This document shows, one piece after another, positions 55,916 to 64,000 of a stretch of DNA of 64,000 nt. Source of the stretch: Sipunculus nudus (taxonomy: Eukaryota > Annelida > Sipuncula > Golfingiida > Sipunculidae); the NCBI GenBank assembly GCA_026874595.1, contig CM049306.1, positions 42,160,019 to 42,224,018 on the forward strand, read 5' to 3'. The translations under genes were made by a program, and so were the position numbers. The notes beneath the pieces are model-generated. The model ran no database searches. It had not been told where the DNA came from and worked only from the letters and a program-made list of their open reading frames with translations. Numbering within the stretch: position 1 is the stretch's first letter; each line of letters begins with the position of its first letter.

Positions 55916-58450
55916 AAAGCACCCATACTATCTTGAAAACGGCAAGAGTTAGCATCACAAAATTTTATGCAGATAATTATTAATCTTAAAAAACTGCATT
56001 TTCTTAGATTTTATAGGGAAAAAGCTAAAAAAGCTTTATAAACCTTCTTCTCCGAAACTGTTCAGCCAAATTGTCCAATATTTCACTGAATTGATTTCTG
56101 AAACAATCTCTCTCAAGTTTGTTCGAATGGTTTAGGGTCGGTGATCTTTGGCCGAGTTATAGGAAGTTGAACTTAGTCATCTGTCTAAAAAAGCATACTA
56201 AAATTACAATCTCAGAAACAGCTTGAGCTATCATCACCCAATTTAATGCCAATGTTGGTCACATGAGTCATATCTGAAATTGAGGTATTGGTGGCGCCAC
56301 CTGTATCGGCCTTTTTTGTACAGGGGTCATCAGTGCCTGTATCACACTGAGGACTACAAAAAACTTCTTCTCTGAAACCATACGGCCAAATTGTTTAATA
56401 TCGCACAGGGATCCTAGGGTAGTGTTTTCTGAAGTTTGTTCAAATGGTCTCAGTTCAGTGACTTTTGGCTGAGTTATGGGAATCTGAATTTAGTCATATA
56501 CCATAACAGCCCATTTTAGCTCAGTGGCTACAAAGATCTTCTTCTCAACAACCACTGGGCCAAATTCTTAAATCTCACATATTAATTATCCTTGGATGTT
56601 GATAATTCAAGTTTGTTCAAATGGTTTTGGTTCAGTGATTTTTGGCTGAGTTATGGAAAGCTTAACTTTGCCATTTTGCTGTATTTTCCCATATGAGTTA
56701 AAAACCTGCAAAACGTTTTTTGACTGATTTGTTTAATATTTTACAAGAATAATCCCCTGAATAATTCTTATAATAATTGTCATTTATGGTTCCAAAGAAT
56801 GAATTTTAGCTGAATTATAACGATTGGATTGAGTGATTTTGCCATATATGTTAACTGTGTGAAGCAGATACATCTAGCCTGGCACCAGTTTATCAGCATT
56901 TGTTACATCATCATGACTCTAGACATTTAGATTTCAGATTATCTATGTTTAATATTGACAAGAATGTTTTTTTTAAAGCTTTTAAAAATGTAGAGTTTTG
57001 ATTTTAGATATTCCTCATGCCAGGCAATGTTTACAATCACAGGTATACAGCTCTCTGTGGGTATAAAAAGATGGCTGTACATGGATTAAAATAATTGGTA
57101 TCCCTACTCAACTTAATTCAAAATTTTGCCATCAGTGAGATGTATCTGTATTATAATTTTGCATTCAGTGTGCATCTGTAGTAATTTTTAGCGAACCTGT
57201 GAGCTAATGCGATGGTTTGGCAGTGTCCGTCTTCTGTACGTTAACCCATACTATCTAAAAAAAACGACTGGAGTTAGCATTATTAAATTTAATGCCAAAA
57301 ATTAGCCATCTGAAAAACTCTGCATTTTCTTAGATTTTATAGAGAAAAAGATAAAAAAAACCTTTAAAAATTATCTCCTCCAAAACAGTCAAGCCAAATT
57401 GTTCAATATTATATCAGAAATAATCTTTTATACCATCTCTCTCAAGTTTGTTTGAATGGTTCAAGTTACGTGAATTTTGGCCGAGTTACAGGAAGTTGAA
57501 CTTAGTCATCTGTCTAAAAAAGCATACTAAAATGACAATCTCAGAAACGGCCGGAGCTATCATCACCAAATTTTATGCCAGTGTTGGTCACATGAGTCAT
57601 ATATAAAATTCAGGTATTGGTGGCGCCTCCTGCATTGACCTTTTTTGTACGGGGGTCATTGGTGATCTGTAGATTAACCCATAACTTCTTAGCAGCTACA
57701 ATCCCCAGATTTTATGCAATAATGTGCCACATATCAAATGTTGTGGCATTCAGCTTATTTTTTTTGCTATCTGCTTTCACTTAGATTTAATAGGGGGAAA
57801 GCTGAAAAACCTTTAAAAGTCTTCTTCTTATAAACGGTCCAGCCAATTGGTCAATATTTTACAGAAATGATCCCAGAGGCTAGCCTCTCAAGTTTGTATA
57901 AATGGTTTGCATTTGATGAATTTTAGCAGAGTTACACGAATTTGAACTTAGTCATTTGGCCAAGTAAGCATTCTGACATAGTAATCTCAGAAATTACAGA
58001 AGCTAGCATTACCAAGTATTGTGCAAATGTTGGTCACATGACTCATATTTGAAGTTGCAGATTTCGTGGTGCCACCTTCATTGACCTGTTTTTTATGGGC
58101 AAAAACCTCATAATTTTAGCCTCTTTCAGCTTAAAATGTTTATGATGAAACTGTCAAGATGAATCGTTCAATTTTTCAAAAGAATTATCCTAGGACATGG
58201 TTCTTTCAATCATATCAGAATAGATTGAGTTTGTTGATTTTTTATTACGTCGTGAAAAGCTTAAGTTTGTCTTATGGCCATTATTATATCGATTTCAAAC
58301 TGAGGACTGCAATAGTGTTCTTCTAAAACATTATTTTTTCAATTATTACTTCTGTAACCTTGCACAAAATTATTCTTAGTTAGCCTTTGTTCAAGTTTAC
58401 TTGAATGATTTTTGGCAGAATTATTGGACCTTCAACAATGAAAGGACTGC
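55916..58450. repeat. Degenerate tandem array with CCGAGTTAxxGGAAGTTGAACTT and GGTGGCGCCACC blocks
   Basis: Recurring blocks in the same order include ACCCATACTATCT (55920, 57244), TTTTCTTAGATTTTATAGxG (about 55995, 57325), CTTCTTCTCxGAAAC (56045, 56357, 56530, 57820), GCCAAATTGTxxAATATT, CAAGTTTGTTxxAATGGTTT, GAGTTATAGGAAGTTGAACT, GTTGGTCACATGAGTCATAT (56260, 57583, 58030) and GGTGGCGCCACCTG (56291, variant 57618). Units are about 180-460 bp and much decayed, far older than the 280-bp satellite at 7.3-8.7 kb, with which it shares the 12-bp palindrome. Confidence 0.75.
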
Positions 58451-58621
58451 ATCTTTTATTATTCTAGATATTTTGATATAAAGTTTATGAATTTGTCAGC
58501 TTGAAAAAAGGCATTTTAGCCAAAGTCCTTCAGTATGTGTTAACAGATTTACCAACAGGCCAAGATTGTGTCTGCATCTATAAATAGGATGAGAAACTGC
58601 CAACTGTTTCAGATTTGGCAA

Positions 58622-59190
58622 CAGATCAAGAGTTCATTCAGTGCAGCCAGATATAGGTCAAGAGTTCAGTCAGTGCAGCCAACCACAAGGCATGTGATCA
58701 CCTCATGGGTGACATGGGAACACCTCATGGGCACCATGTGGTCACCTCATAGGTAGCATGTGATCACCTCATGAGTATCATGTGATCACCTCATGGGTGT
58801 CATGCCCATCAGGGTTGCATGTGGAGCCAATCTGTGAGCTTATGCAATGGTGTGGCTACTATTTCAGATTTGGCAACAGGCCAAAGGTCAATCTGGATCT
58901 ATTCATAGCTGTGGCAGACTGCCAACTGTATTAGATTAGGCAACAGGTCAAGAGTTCACTCAGTGCAGCCAGGTATAGGTCAGTAGTTCACTCAGTGCAG
59001 TAGCTGCATTCTATTTATAGCCTTGGCAGACTGCCCACTGCATCAGATTTCGCACCAAAATTCAGCCTGGATCTATTTATAGCTTTATGCAACATGTCAA
59101 GAGTTCACTCAGTGCAGCCAGGTACAGGTCAAAAGTTCACTCAGTCTAGCCAGGTGCAGGTCATGAGTTCACTCAATGCAGTAGCCTGAG
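58622..59190. repeat. Scattered ~32-bp minisatellite (TCAAGAGTTCACTCAGTGCA)
   Basis: Copies of a ~32-bp unit, TCAAGAGTTCACTCAGTGCA then GCCAGGTATAGG, occur at about 58626, 58658, 58947, 58979, 59096 and 59128 with variants. They are broken up by other repeats, including a 22-bp array (58691-58800) and paired CCAACTGTxTCAGATTxGGCAACAGG segments (58601, 58862 and 58929). Confidence 0.85.
58691..58800. repeat. Five tandem 22-bp units (CATGTGATCACCTCATGGGT)
   Basis: Exactly five 22-bp units with scattered substitutions. Each has a CATGTGATCAC start (in three of five) followed by CTCATGGGTxx. TGATCA palindromes occur once per unit in units 1, 4 and 5. The array is nested inside the 32-bp minisatellite region. 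Confidence 0.95.
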
Positions 59191-59335
59191 CTAGCAATTA
59201 GTCACAGTTCACTCGGGGCAACTGACTTTCTCACCTAAGCCTAGTCAGCCCCATGCATCAGACTCAAGGTAAGTTTGATGTATTAGCCTGATATCTTGAC
59301 CTGTCTATGTGTCTTAGATGGCTTTCTCGTTCACA

Positions 59336-59600
59336 AGAAAGGTGTCGCCACCTACAATTACTTTTGCAAAGTGTATGTGCCTGCTTATTTCGATAGTGGT
59401 ATTTGATATATCAGCCTGAAATTGGGCATATTTATACATATCGAATAGCTTTGTCGTAAAAAAAACTGGTGGTGCCACCTACAATAATTTTTGCACAGTG
59501 TGGGCCCCTGCTTATGTATATATCTCTGGTAGCTTCGTTGTATACAAGACTGGTGGTGCCAGCTACAATCATTTTTGTGTTGTGTGCACCCATGCCAGAA
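59336..59600. repeat. Diverged GGTGGTGCCACC repeat units
   Basis: Three spaced blocks read GGTGTCGCCACCTACAATTA, GGTGGTGCCACCTACAATAA and GGTGGTGCCAGCTACAATCA, each followed by TTTTTGCACAGTGT-like sequence and CCTGCTTAT. This is the half-unit of the 280-bp satellite at 7.3-8.7 kb (GGTGGCGCCACCTxCA, TTTTGCACAGTGTCC) in decayed form. Confidence 0.7.
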
Positions 59601-60986
59601 TTTCAGCAGTGATGCTGGTGAAATTGTTTCTTATTCAAAATGTTTAGTATTTGCATTGTTCATATACATGAAAAGTAATGGTCCAGCATCGGTGTATTTC
59701 CCAATGCACAGGTTCGCATTAGGCCTGTAGGCTTTGTTAATAATATATCAAAAATATGATGGCTTCTGACATTCCAAAGGCTCCCGACTTCCTGCTGTGT
59801 TCACACCTAGATAATTAAGGCCTGAGCTGAAGTCCGCTCAACCTACATTGAATTTAACATGTATATTTACATAAAGCCCCGTATATTAGGAACCACAATA
59901 CACAAACAAAGAACTGGACTACATCTTATGGAATCTCGGGTTCTAACAACGAGCTCCCGATAATCGATTTGTGGTAAAATAACTGTGTGCTTTTAGTTCT
60001 TGGCATATTATCCTTTCAACTAGTCATTATAACCACTGGAATTGGACCCACATGGCCGCACACTATTAAATTTTGTACGCTAGTCGCATAAACGACATGG
60101 CTTGTTTGGAATCCTATATAAATACGGCGCCCGTACATGCAAAATGTATCTATACCTTTTTCAGTTTTGACTTCGACGTTGCACTTTAAACATAAACTCT
60201 TTCTTTACACCTTAGTTAACAAGTTTACAGCAGAATATTTTCACATCCATCGTTGTATCATTCAGAGAACTGTTGGGCATAAAGTGTTTCCTGAAATGAA
60301 ATAATACTGTGGTCACCCAGCCTTCCCGTTACCGTCAGGCTGTAGATCCGGGTTAATCTAGGGTAAAGGCGAGGTATAGGGATTATCCAGCCTCCCAGAT
60401 GGATGATGGATGATGATTGATTCTAGATGTTCACAAAATTACATATAGACTGACTTACAAGATGTCACGATTGTTCTGTTTCATCTTACATGAGGCAGCA
60501 TGATTGAACAGATAAATGTAGAAATTGAACGGTATTTGATGAGGACATAACCGTGATATATGCGGATTATCTGGGTCCAGTTAACAGCCTCTTCTGGGTT
60601 TGTAAATTGCCTCTTTGCCCTGACGCAAGAAAGGTTTTCCAATAATAGTAACGTACTGCTTTCTCTCTTGCACTTCCTGAATGGGGCAGCACTTGGACTG
60701 GCTCTATAACTTTCCAACTAGATTCAAATGATACCATGCTGCAAGACGTCCAACTCTTGACTCCCTTGTTCAGATATCTCATTTTTCTGTGTCTTCCTAT
60801 TATTTGTTTTGAAGTTTTGAAGAAATTTACCTGAAGTACAGCAAAAGTTGATTAAGTATTGGAAGTCATATGGAAACATATTCGACTTAAGCAGAGGTAT
60901 AGGCTCTTAGAGGAGTCTCTATAGATGATTTTTGACACAAAAGGGGATTTAGTAATCCAAAATTCAGCCTTTGTACATATACATAT

Positions 60987-61728
60987 TGTTACAGGTGTCT
61001 GTTTTTTTTGCGCAGGAGTGTTACATGTGTCTGTTGTCATGCTGATTCGTGTAGCGCGGGCATAGTTCGTTGCTATGGGAACCTGGCTTGTTGAGCGCTT
61101 GCTCGCGTGTGGGATCTGAAGCGTAGAAACACTGCGTTCTTTCTTCTAGATGTTTCGGGTCTGTTCATGTGCGTGTGTATCATTCTTTGCAATTTCCATT
61201 TCTAGAATTTTAGGGTGAGAAGCTTTAAATTAGAGCCTGTGTTTAGAGCCGACAGAAAGGATAATACCAGCGAACACTAAGAGTGTTACTTTCTCGTCAG
61301 TTTCGGGACCTTACTGATAATTGCAGTGGTGTCAGATATTCAACGGATATAATACAAATTTTATACGGACTGTCTCCAGTTTGCCTTAGGATTATAACTA
61401 TTTACGTGGATTATTGGTGTTAAAGGACTCTTGTTGAGATGTGACAGTGGTGGTATCAAGAAATCAAAGCCTCGGATCCGGACACCCTGGTACTGTACAT
61501 TTTTATTGTTACACTGTGTAATTGTATTGATTTAGTGTATTGTAATGTTAGGATTGTTCTAAGAATAAATTATAACTATTTGTTAACAAAAAAACACTGA
61601 CTTCTTTATTCATTCCCTCTAGACATTTCACGCTGCCTAGTGTAACAGAATCTGATTTTTTTTTATCTCCGTACCAAGATTTGTGCTGGTCACGAATACG
61701 TGATCTGTTGTTATTAGGTACCGTAATA
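60987..61728 (+). mobile_element. LTR-like element (possible solo LTR), copy 2
   Basis: It starts TGTTACAGGTGTCTG and ends near GGTACCGTAATA, and is homologous to 17868-18645 in block order. It interrupts unit B2 between TACATATACATAT and GTAACGTTAAAAG; the same unit site is uninterrupted in B1 (about 47850) and A1 (about 39915). Flanking ATAT/ATGT could be a mutated 4-bp duplication. It contains GTGACAGTGGTGGTATCAAG and an AAGAATAAATT polyadenylation-like signal. No coding sequence. Confidence 0.65.
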
Positions 61729-62412
61729 ATGTAACGTTAAAAGAAACACTGTTATCCTTCAACATATGTATGAACACTAAGCTTTCTACAGGTTACTCTT
61801 ACAAAAATCCATTCACGCATTACGTGCGAAAATCTTAGACTTAAGTAGACACCACATTTCGCTTATAAATTTTCTAACATTTATACTGAAATCAATCTGT
61901 GTAGGTTTATAATGTCGAAAATCTTTTTCATCATTTCCTTATTCTAGATGGTTCATGTTGCGTTTTGTGACCATCACCAAACGACAATAGTTTTCGTGAT
62001 AATTCTTCAGTGAATATATACTGCGTTGCCACGGTTATTATAAATACATATATATTCAACCATTTTAATGCATCAAATATGCTATTTAAGGAAGCCCTTT
62101 TCTATATAAAAAAAAATAAAACCTAGTTTTTAACCACACTCATTATTAATACTGACAAATCACGATACAAAATCACACATCGAAAAAAAAATATTGGCAG
62201 AGCCCATTCCTGTCCGAAGAGGCCACCCACTTCCAGATACCATGACACAAAATATTTATTTTATAACTAACTTGAGGTGGCAGGCGTCATAAAATGCGAG
62301 AAGATAAGATAAAAAATTGATTCAGCCCACGTAACGCAGATTGCCTAATTGTTTATTAAACCACAGGTTATATATACACTAAAGGCAGTCTTTTTGGCTG
62401 AGGTAACCGCCT

Positions 62413-62962
62413 CCATTTTTATGCTCTTCTAATCTATTCCTTAATCTAAGTATGTACCTCTGCAGAGTTCTATTTTTTGTCTGGGACAACGTGACAGGGC
62501 GGTAACACTCGCTTTCTATCATATTATTTTGTATCCTGGTGTTACCCAAGCCCGGTGTATACGCACTTGTGGGTTCTGGTCGGGTAATCAACACCGTTGC
62601 TTGGTCAAAAGATAACCCCCCCCCCTCCCCTCAAAAGACGTAGTGAACCCCCTACAGTCACTGATTTTCAAAAGCTGAAATCTTATATTATTCCAAAGTC
62701 ACAGATTTGCACTTGATATTTATTTTATTCCTTGTACTTCCTGCCAAGGCCGTACACTTCATATCCTATTCCCCATTATCTCTCAGCAGCCGGAGTGGTA
62801 ATGGTGGGGGGGGGGGGGGGGGGGGGGGGGTGGCGGGGGGTTAGGTTGCATTTACTTCATACTTTATCTGATCCACCTGAGGGAAACCTCCACCCTCCAG
62901 TCCCAGAACGTTTTCCCTGCAATACACGGACGTTTACCTATCTCATATTAAGGTTCATATCT

Positions 62963-62994
<32 letters not shown>

Positions 62995-63510
62995 GGCTAT
63001 GTGTGGCATGGCAAGGGAACCATGTTTTCACGAGTTGGTAAATTGCTCCTTATTCAGTTATCTGTATTTATTTGCTTATGATTCTTCCTTTCAAATTACA
63101 ACAGTCCACGACTGAAGACCCGTTCGACACTGGAAATAATTCTTTATTCCGTCATTTTTAAATTACAATAAACGATATCACTTTCATGCTATGTGAATAT
63201 CTAGCTTTATCAAGGGCCGCCTTAATGTGAGTCGTAATCGATTCACACCAGTTTCATCGCACACAGATGATAAATAACTGGAGTAATAAAACTTCCAAGG
63301 TTTTATACCTCACCAAGCAGACTGTTATTATACATAAGATAACAGACAAGCACTGGGAAGGCAAAACATAATAGACGGCCATCAAAGAAAGTTACGGTCG
63401 GTTACCGATGAGTTACGAACGTTTCCCGAACAGGGCTGTTTTGGGAGGCCCTGTACAGAGAATAAAAACAATACGAAATTTTGCTATTAAGTCGTGAACT
63501 AAGCTGACTT
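62413..63510. other. Sequence right of the array with G-run and (GT)n
   Basis: A run of about 28 G is at 62804-62830 and a (GT)n tract at about 62966-62992. A minus-strand AATAAA (plus-strand TTTATT at 63143-63148) lies about 365 bp past the stop codon of the putative exon at 63511-63662 and could serve it. Nothing else was recognised. Confidence 0.45.
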
Positions 63511-63662
63511 CTAAACAAATGACTTCCAAGGACACTGAATAGCAACCGTAACTGTCAACCCATCAGGCATTGGGATTGTTTGACGGCTGCTGATAAAATC
63601 CTCGCAGTTCATCGAATAGGAGTCGTCTTTGATCAGAAGCCAACGACGTTCCCCGCTGACCC
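63511..63662 (-). CDS. Putative terminal coding exon of an unknown gene
   Basis: On the minus strand a good acceptor (TTTCTTTTACAG, AG at 63663-63664) is followed by a frame of 50 codons ending in TAG (63511-63513). It enters with two bases of a split codon. The peptide contains RRWLLIKDDSYSMNCEDFIS and then a MPDGLTVTVAIQCPWKSFV end. It has balanced amino-acid composition, two Cys and two Trp, unlike the low-complexity shadow frames nearby. No family was recognised. Earlier exons should lie at higher coordinates, beyond or near the window end; none was identified in 63.7-64.0 kb. Chance or an unrecognised repeat cannot be excluded. Confidence 0.42.
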
Positions 63663-63663
63663 C

Positions 63664-64000
63664 TGTAAAAGAAAGCCATCGAAACCGCCGCATGTGACAG
63701 AAAAAAAGTTTTGGACCATTGTTAAGACGAACTAGCTATCAGGGAATTCGTGGGTGTAACAGAGGGGTTTGTCCTCCGTTGACTTCAGTTGAGGTAGCAC
63801 CTCTCAAAGTGGGACAGACGTTTTGTCAGTCACCGGTCTCCAGGGAGCTCCATGGCTACTCCGGGTTTCCTTAACGTGTGACCCAGGTTGCCAGCACCAG
63901 ACAAATGTTTATGACAATAAACGGGGTGGACTATTCCGTATCCTTACTAACCCCCCCCCCCCCACATGAGATTATGTTTTCACCCGTGTCCTTTCATTTA
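63664..64000. other. Unassigned sequence at the window end
   Basis: If the minus-strand exon is real, this is its upstream intron. A C-run is at 63951-63963. No other feature was seen. Confidence 0.4.

Larger units (their letters stand above)
53778..62412. repeat. Macro-repeat unit B2 (heavily interrupted)
   Basis: Segments 53778-54633, 59736-60986 and 61729-62412 belong to this unit. They carry the type-B markers of B1: CCGGTTGAAAACTTGAACAA (54140), ACCTGGTTTGTAATTAGGTC (54340), GACATTCCAAAGGC (59767), TTAAGGCCTGAGCTGAAG and CTACATTGAATTTAA. The first gap (54634-59735) replaces about 330 bp of unit sequence. The second gap is the LTR-like element. The array ends at about 62412 (GAGGTAACCGCCTCC). 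Confidence 0.86.

Noticed and set aside
58622-59190. CRISPR-like array
   Set aside because: The spacing of the 32-bp and 22-bp repeats is contiguous or irregular, spacers are not uniform, and the host is a eukaryote; these are minisatellites.
39408-60782. Minus-strand frame of ~48-78 codons present in units A1, B1 and B2 (near 39.5, 47.5 and 60.6 kb)
   Set aside because: It stays open without indels in three copies, but amino-acid replacements are frequent and other frames are open too, so it looks like shared ancestry without coding constraint.
63820-63895. SINE body suggested by GGCTACTCCGGGTTTCCTTA
   Set aside because: Only a short resemblance, with no promoter boxes or defined ends.
1-64000. 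tRNA or rRNA genes
   Set aside because: No B-box-like sequence was found with a foldable cloverleaf. The only good B box (21970) is in a SINE.

Overview
This window looks like nuclear DNA of an animal, most likely a marine invertebrate. It is AT-rich, full of (TA)n, (GT)n, (TC)n and (ATT)n tracts, and has no dense gene layout, operons or bacterial signals. A lophotrochozoan such as a mollusc would fit the mix of DIRS-like, HARBI1-like, Helitron-like and tRNA-SINE elements, but that assignment is inference. Almost everything recognisable is a repeat. Only two short pieces look like exons of cellular genes, both on the minus strand: one at about 17.1 kb resembling the GAIN region of an adhesion GPCR, and one at 63.51-63.66 kb resembling a terminal coding exon.

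From 0 to 36.9 kb the window is a patchwork of DNA transposons and tandem repeats. There is a CG-rich palindromic patch (0.3-0.7 kb) and a pogo-type non-autonomous element between microsatellites (5.3-6.3 kb). A Helitron-like element with a 280-bp internal satellite lies at 7.12-8.86 kb, inside a pair of inverted ends at 6.96 and 9.10 kb. A broken PIF/Harbinger transposon with a recognisable DDE transposase spans 13.3-16.25 kb. A duplicated segment (16.3-17.0 and 19.8-21.1 kb) surrounds an LTR-like element at 17.87-18.65 kb. A near-perfect 40-bp hairpin sits inside a (TA)n tract at 19.06 kb, and a tRNA-derived SINE lies at 21.9 kb. A ~445-bp inverted-repeat family has copies at 10.75, 23.85 and 34.43 kb.

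From 36.97 to about 62.4 kb the sequence is a tandem array of four ~3.1-3.6 kb macro-repeats. Diagnostic differences show that copies 1 and 3 (type A) form one subfamily and copies 2 and 4 (type B) another, so the order A-B-A-B is a higher-order dimer repeat. The array carries later insertions. A DIRS-type tyrosine-recombinase retrotransposon sits at the same site in both A copies. The rest are a 1.8-kb TTAA-flanked DNA element, a PIF/Harbinger-like MITE with TAA duplications (two copies), an LTR-like element in B2 related to the one at 17.9 kb, and a ~5-kb block of degenerate satellites in B2 (54.6-59.7 kb).

No tRNA, rRNA or CRISPR locus was found. No intact protein-coding gene is visible; all transposon coding regions carry frameshifts, stops or deletions. 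Stretches marked as unassigned were read on both strands without a recognisable feature.
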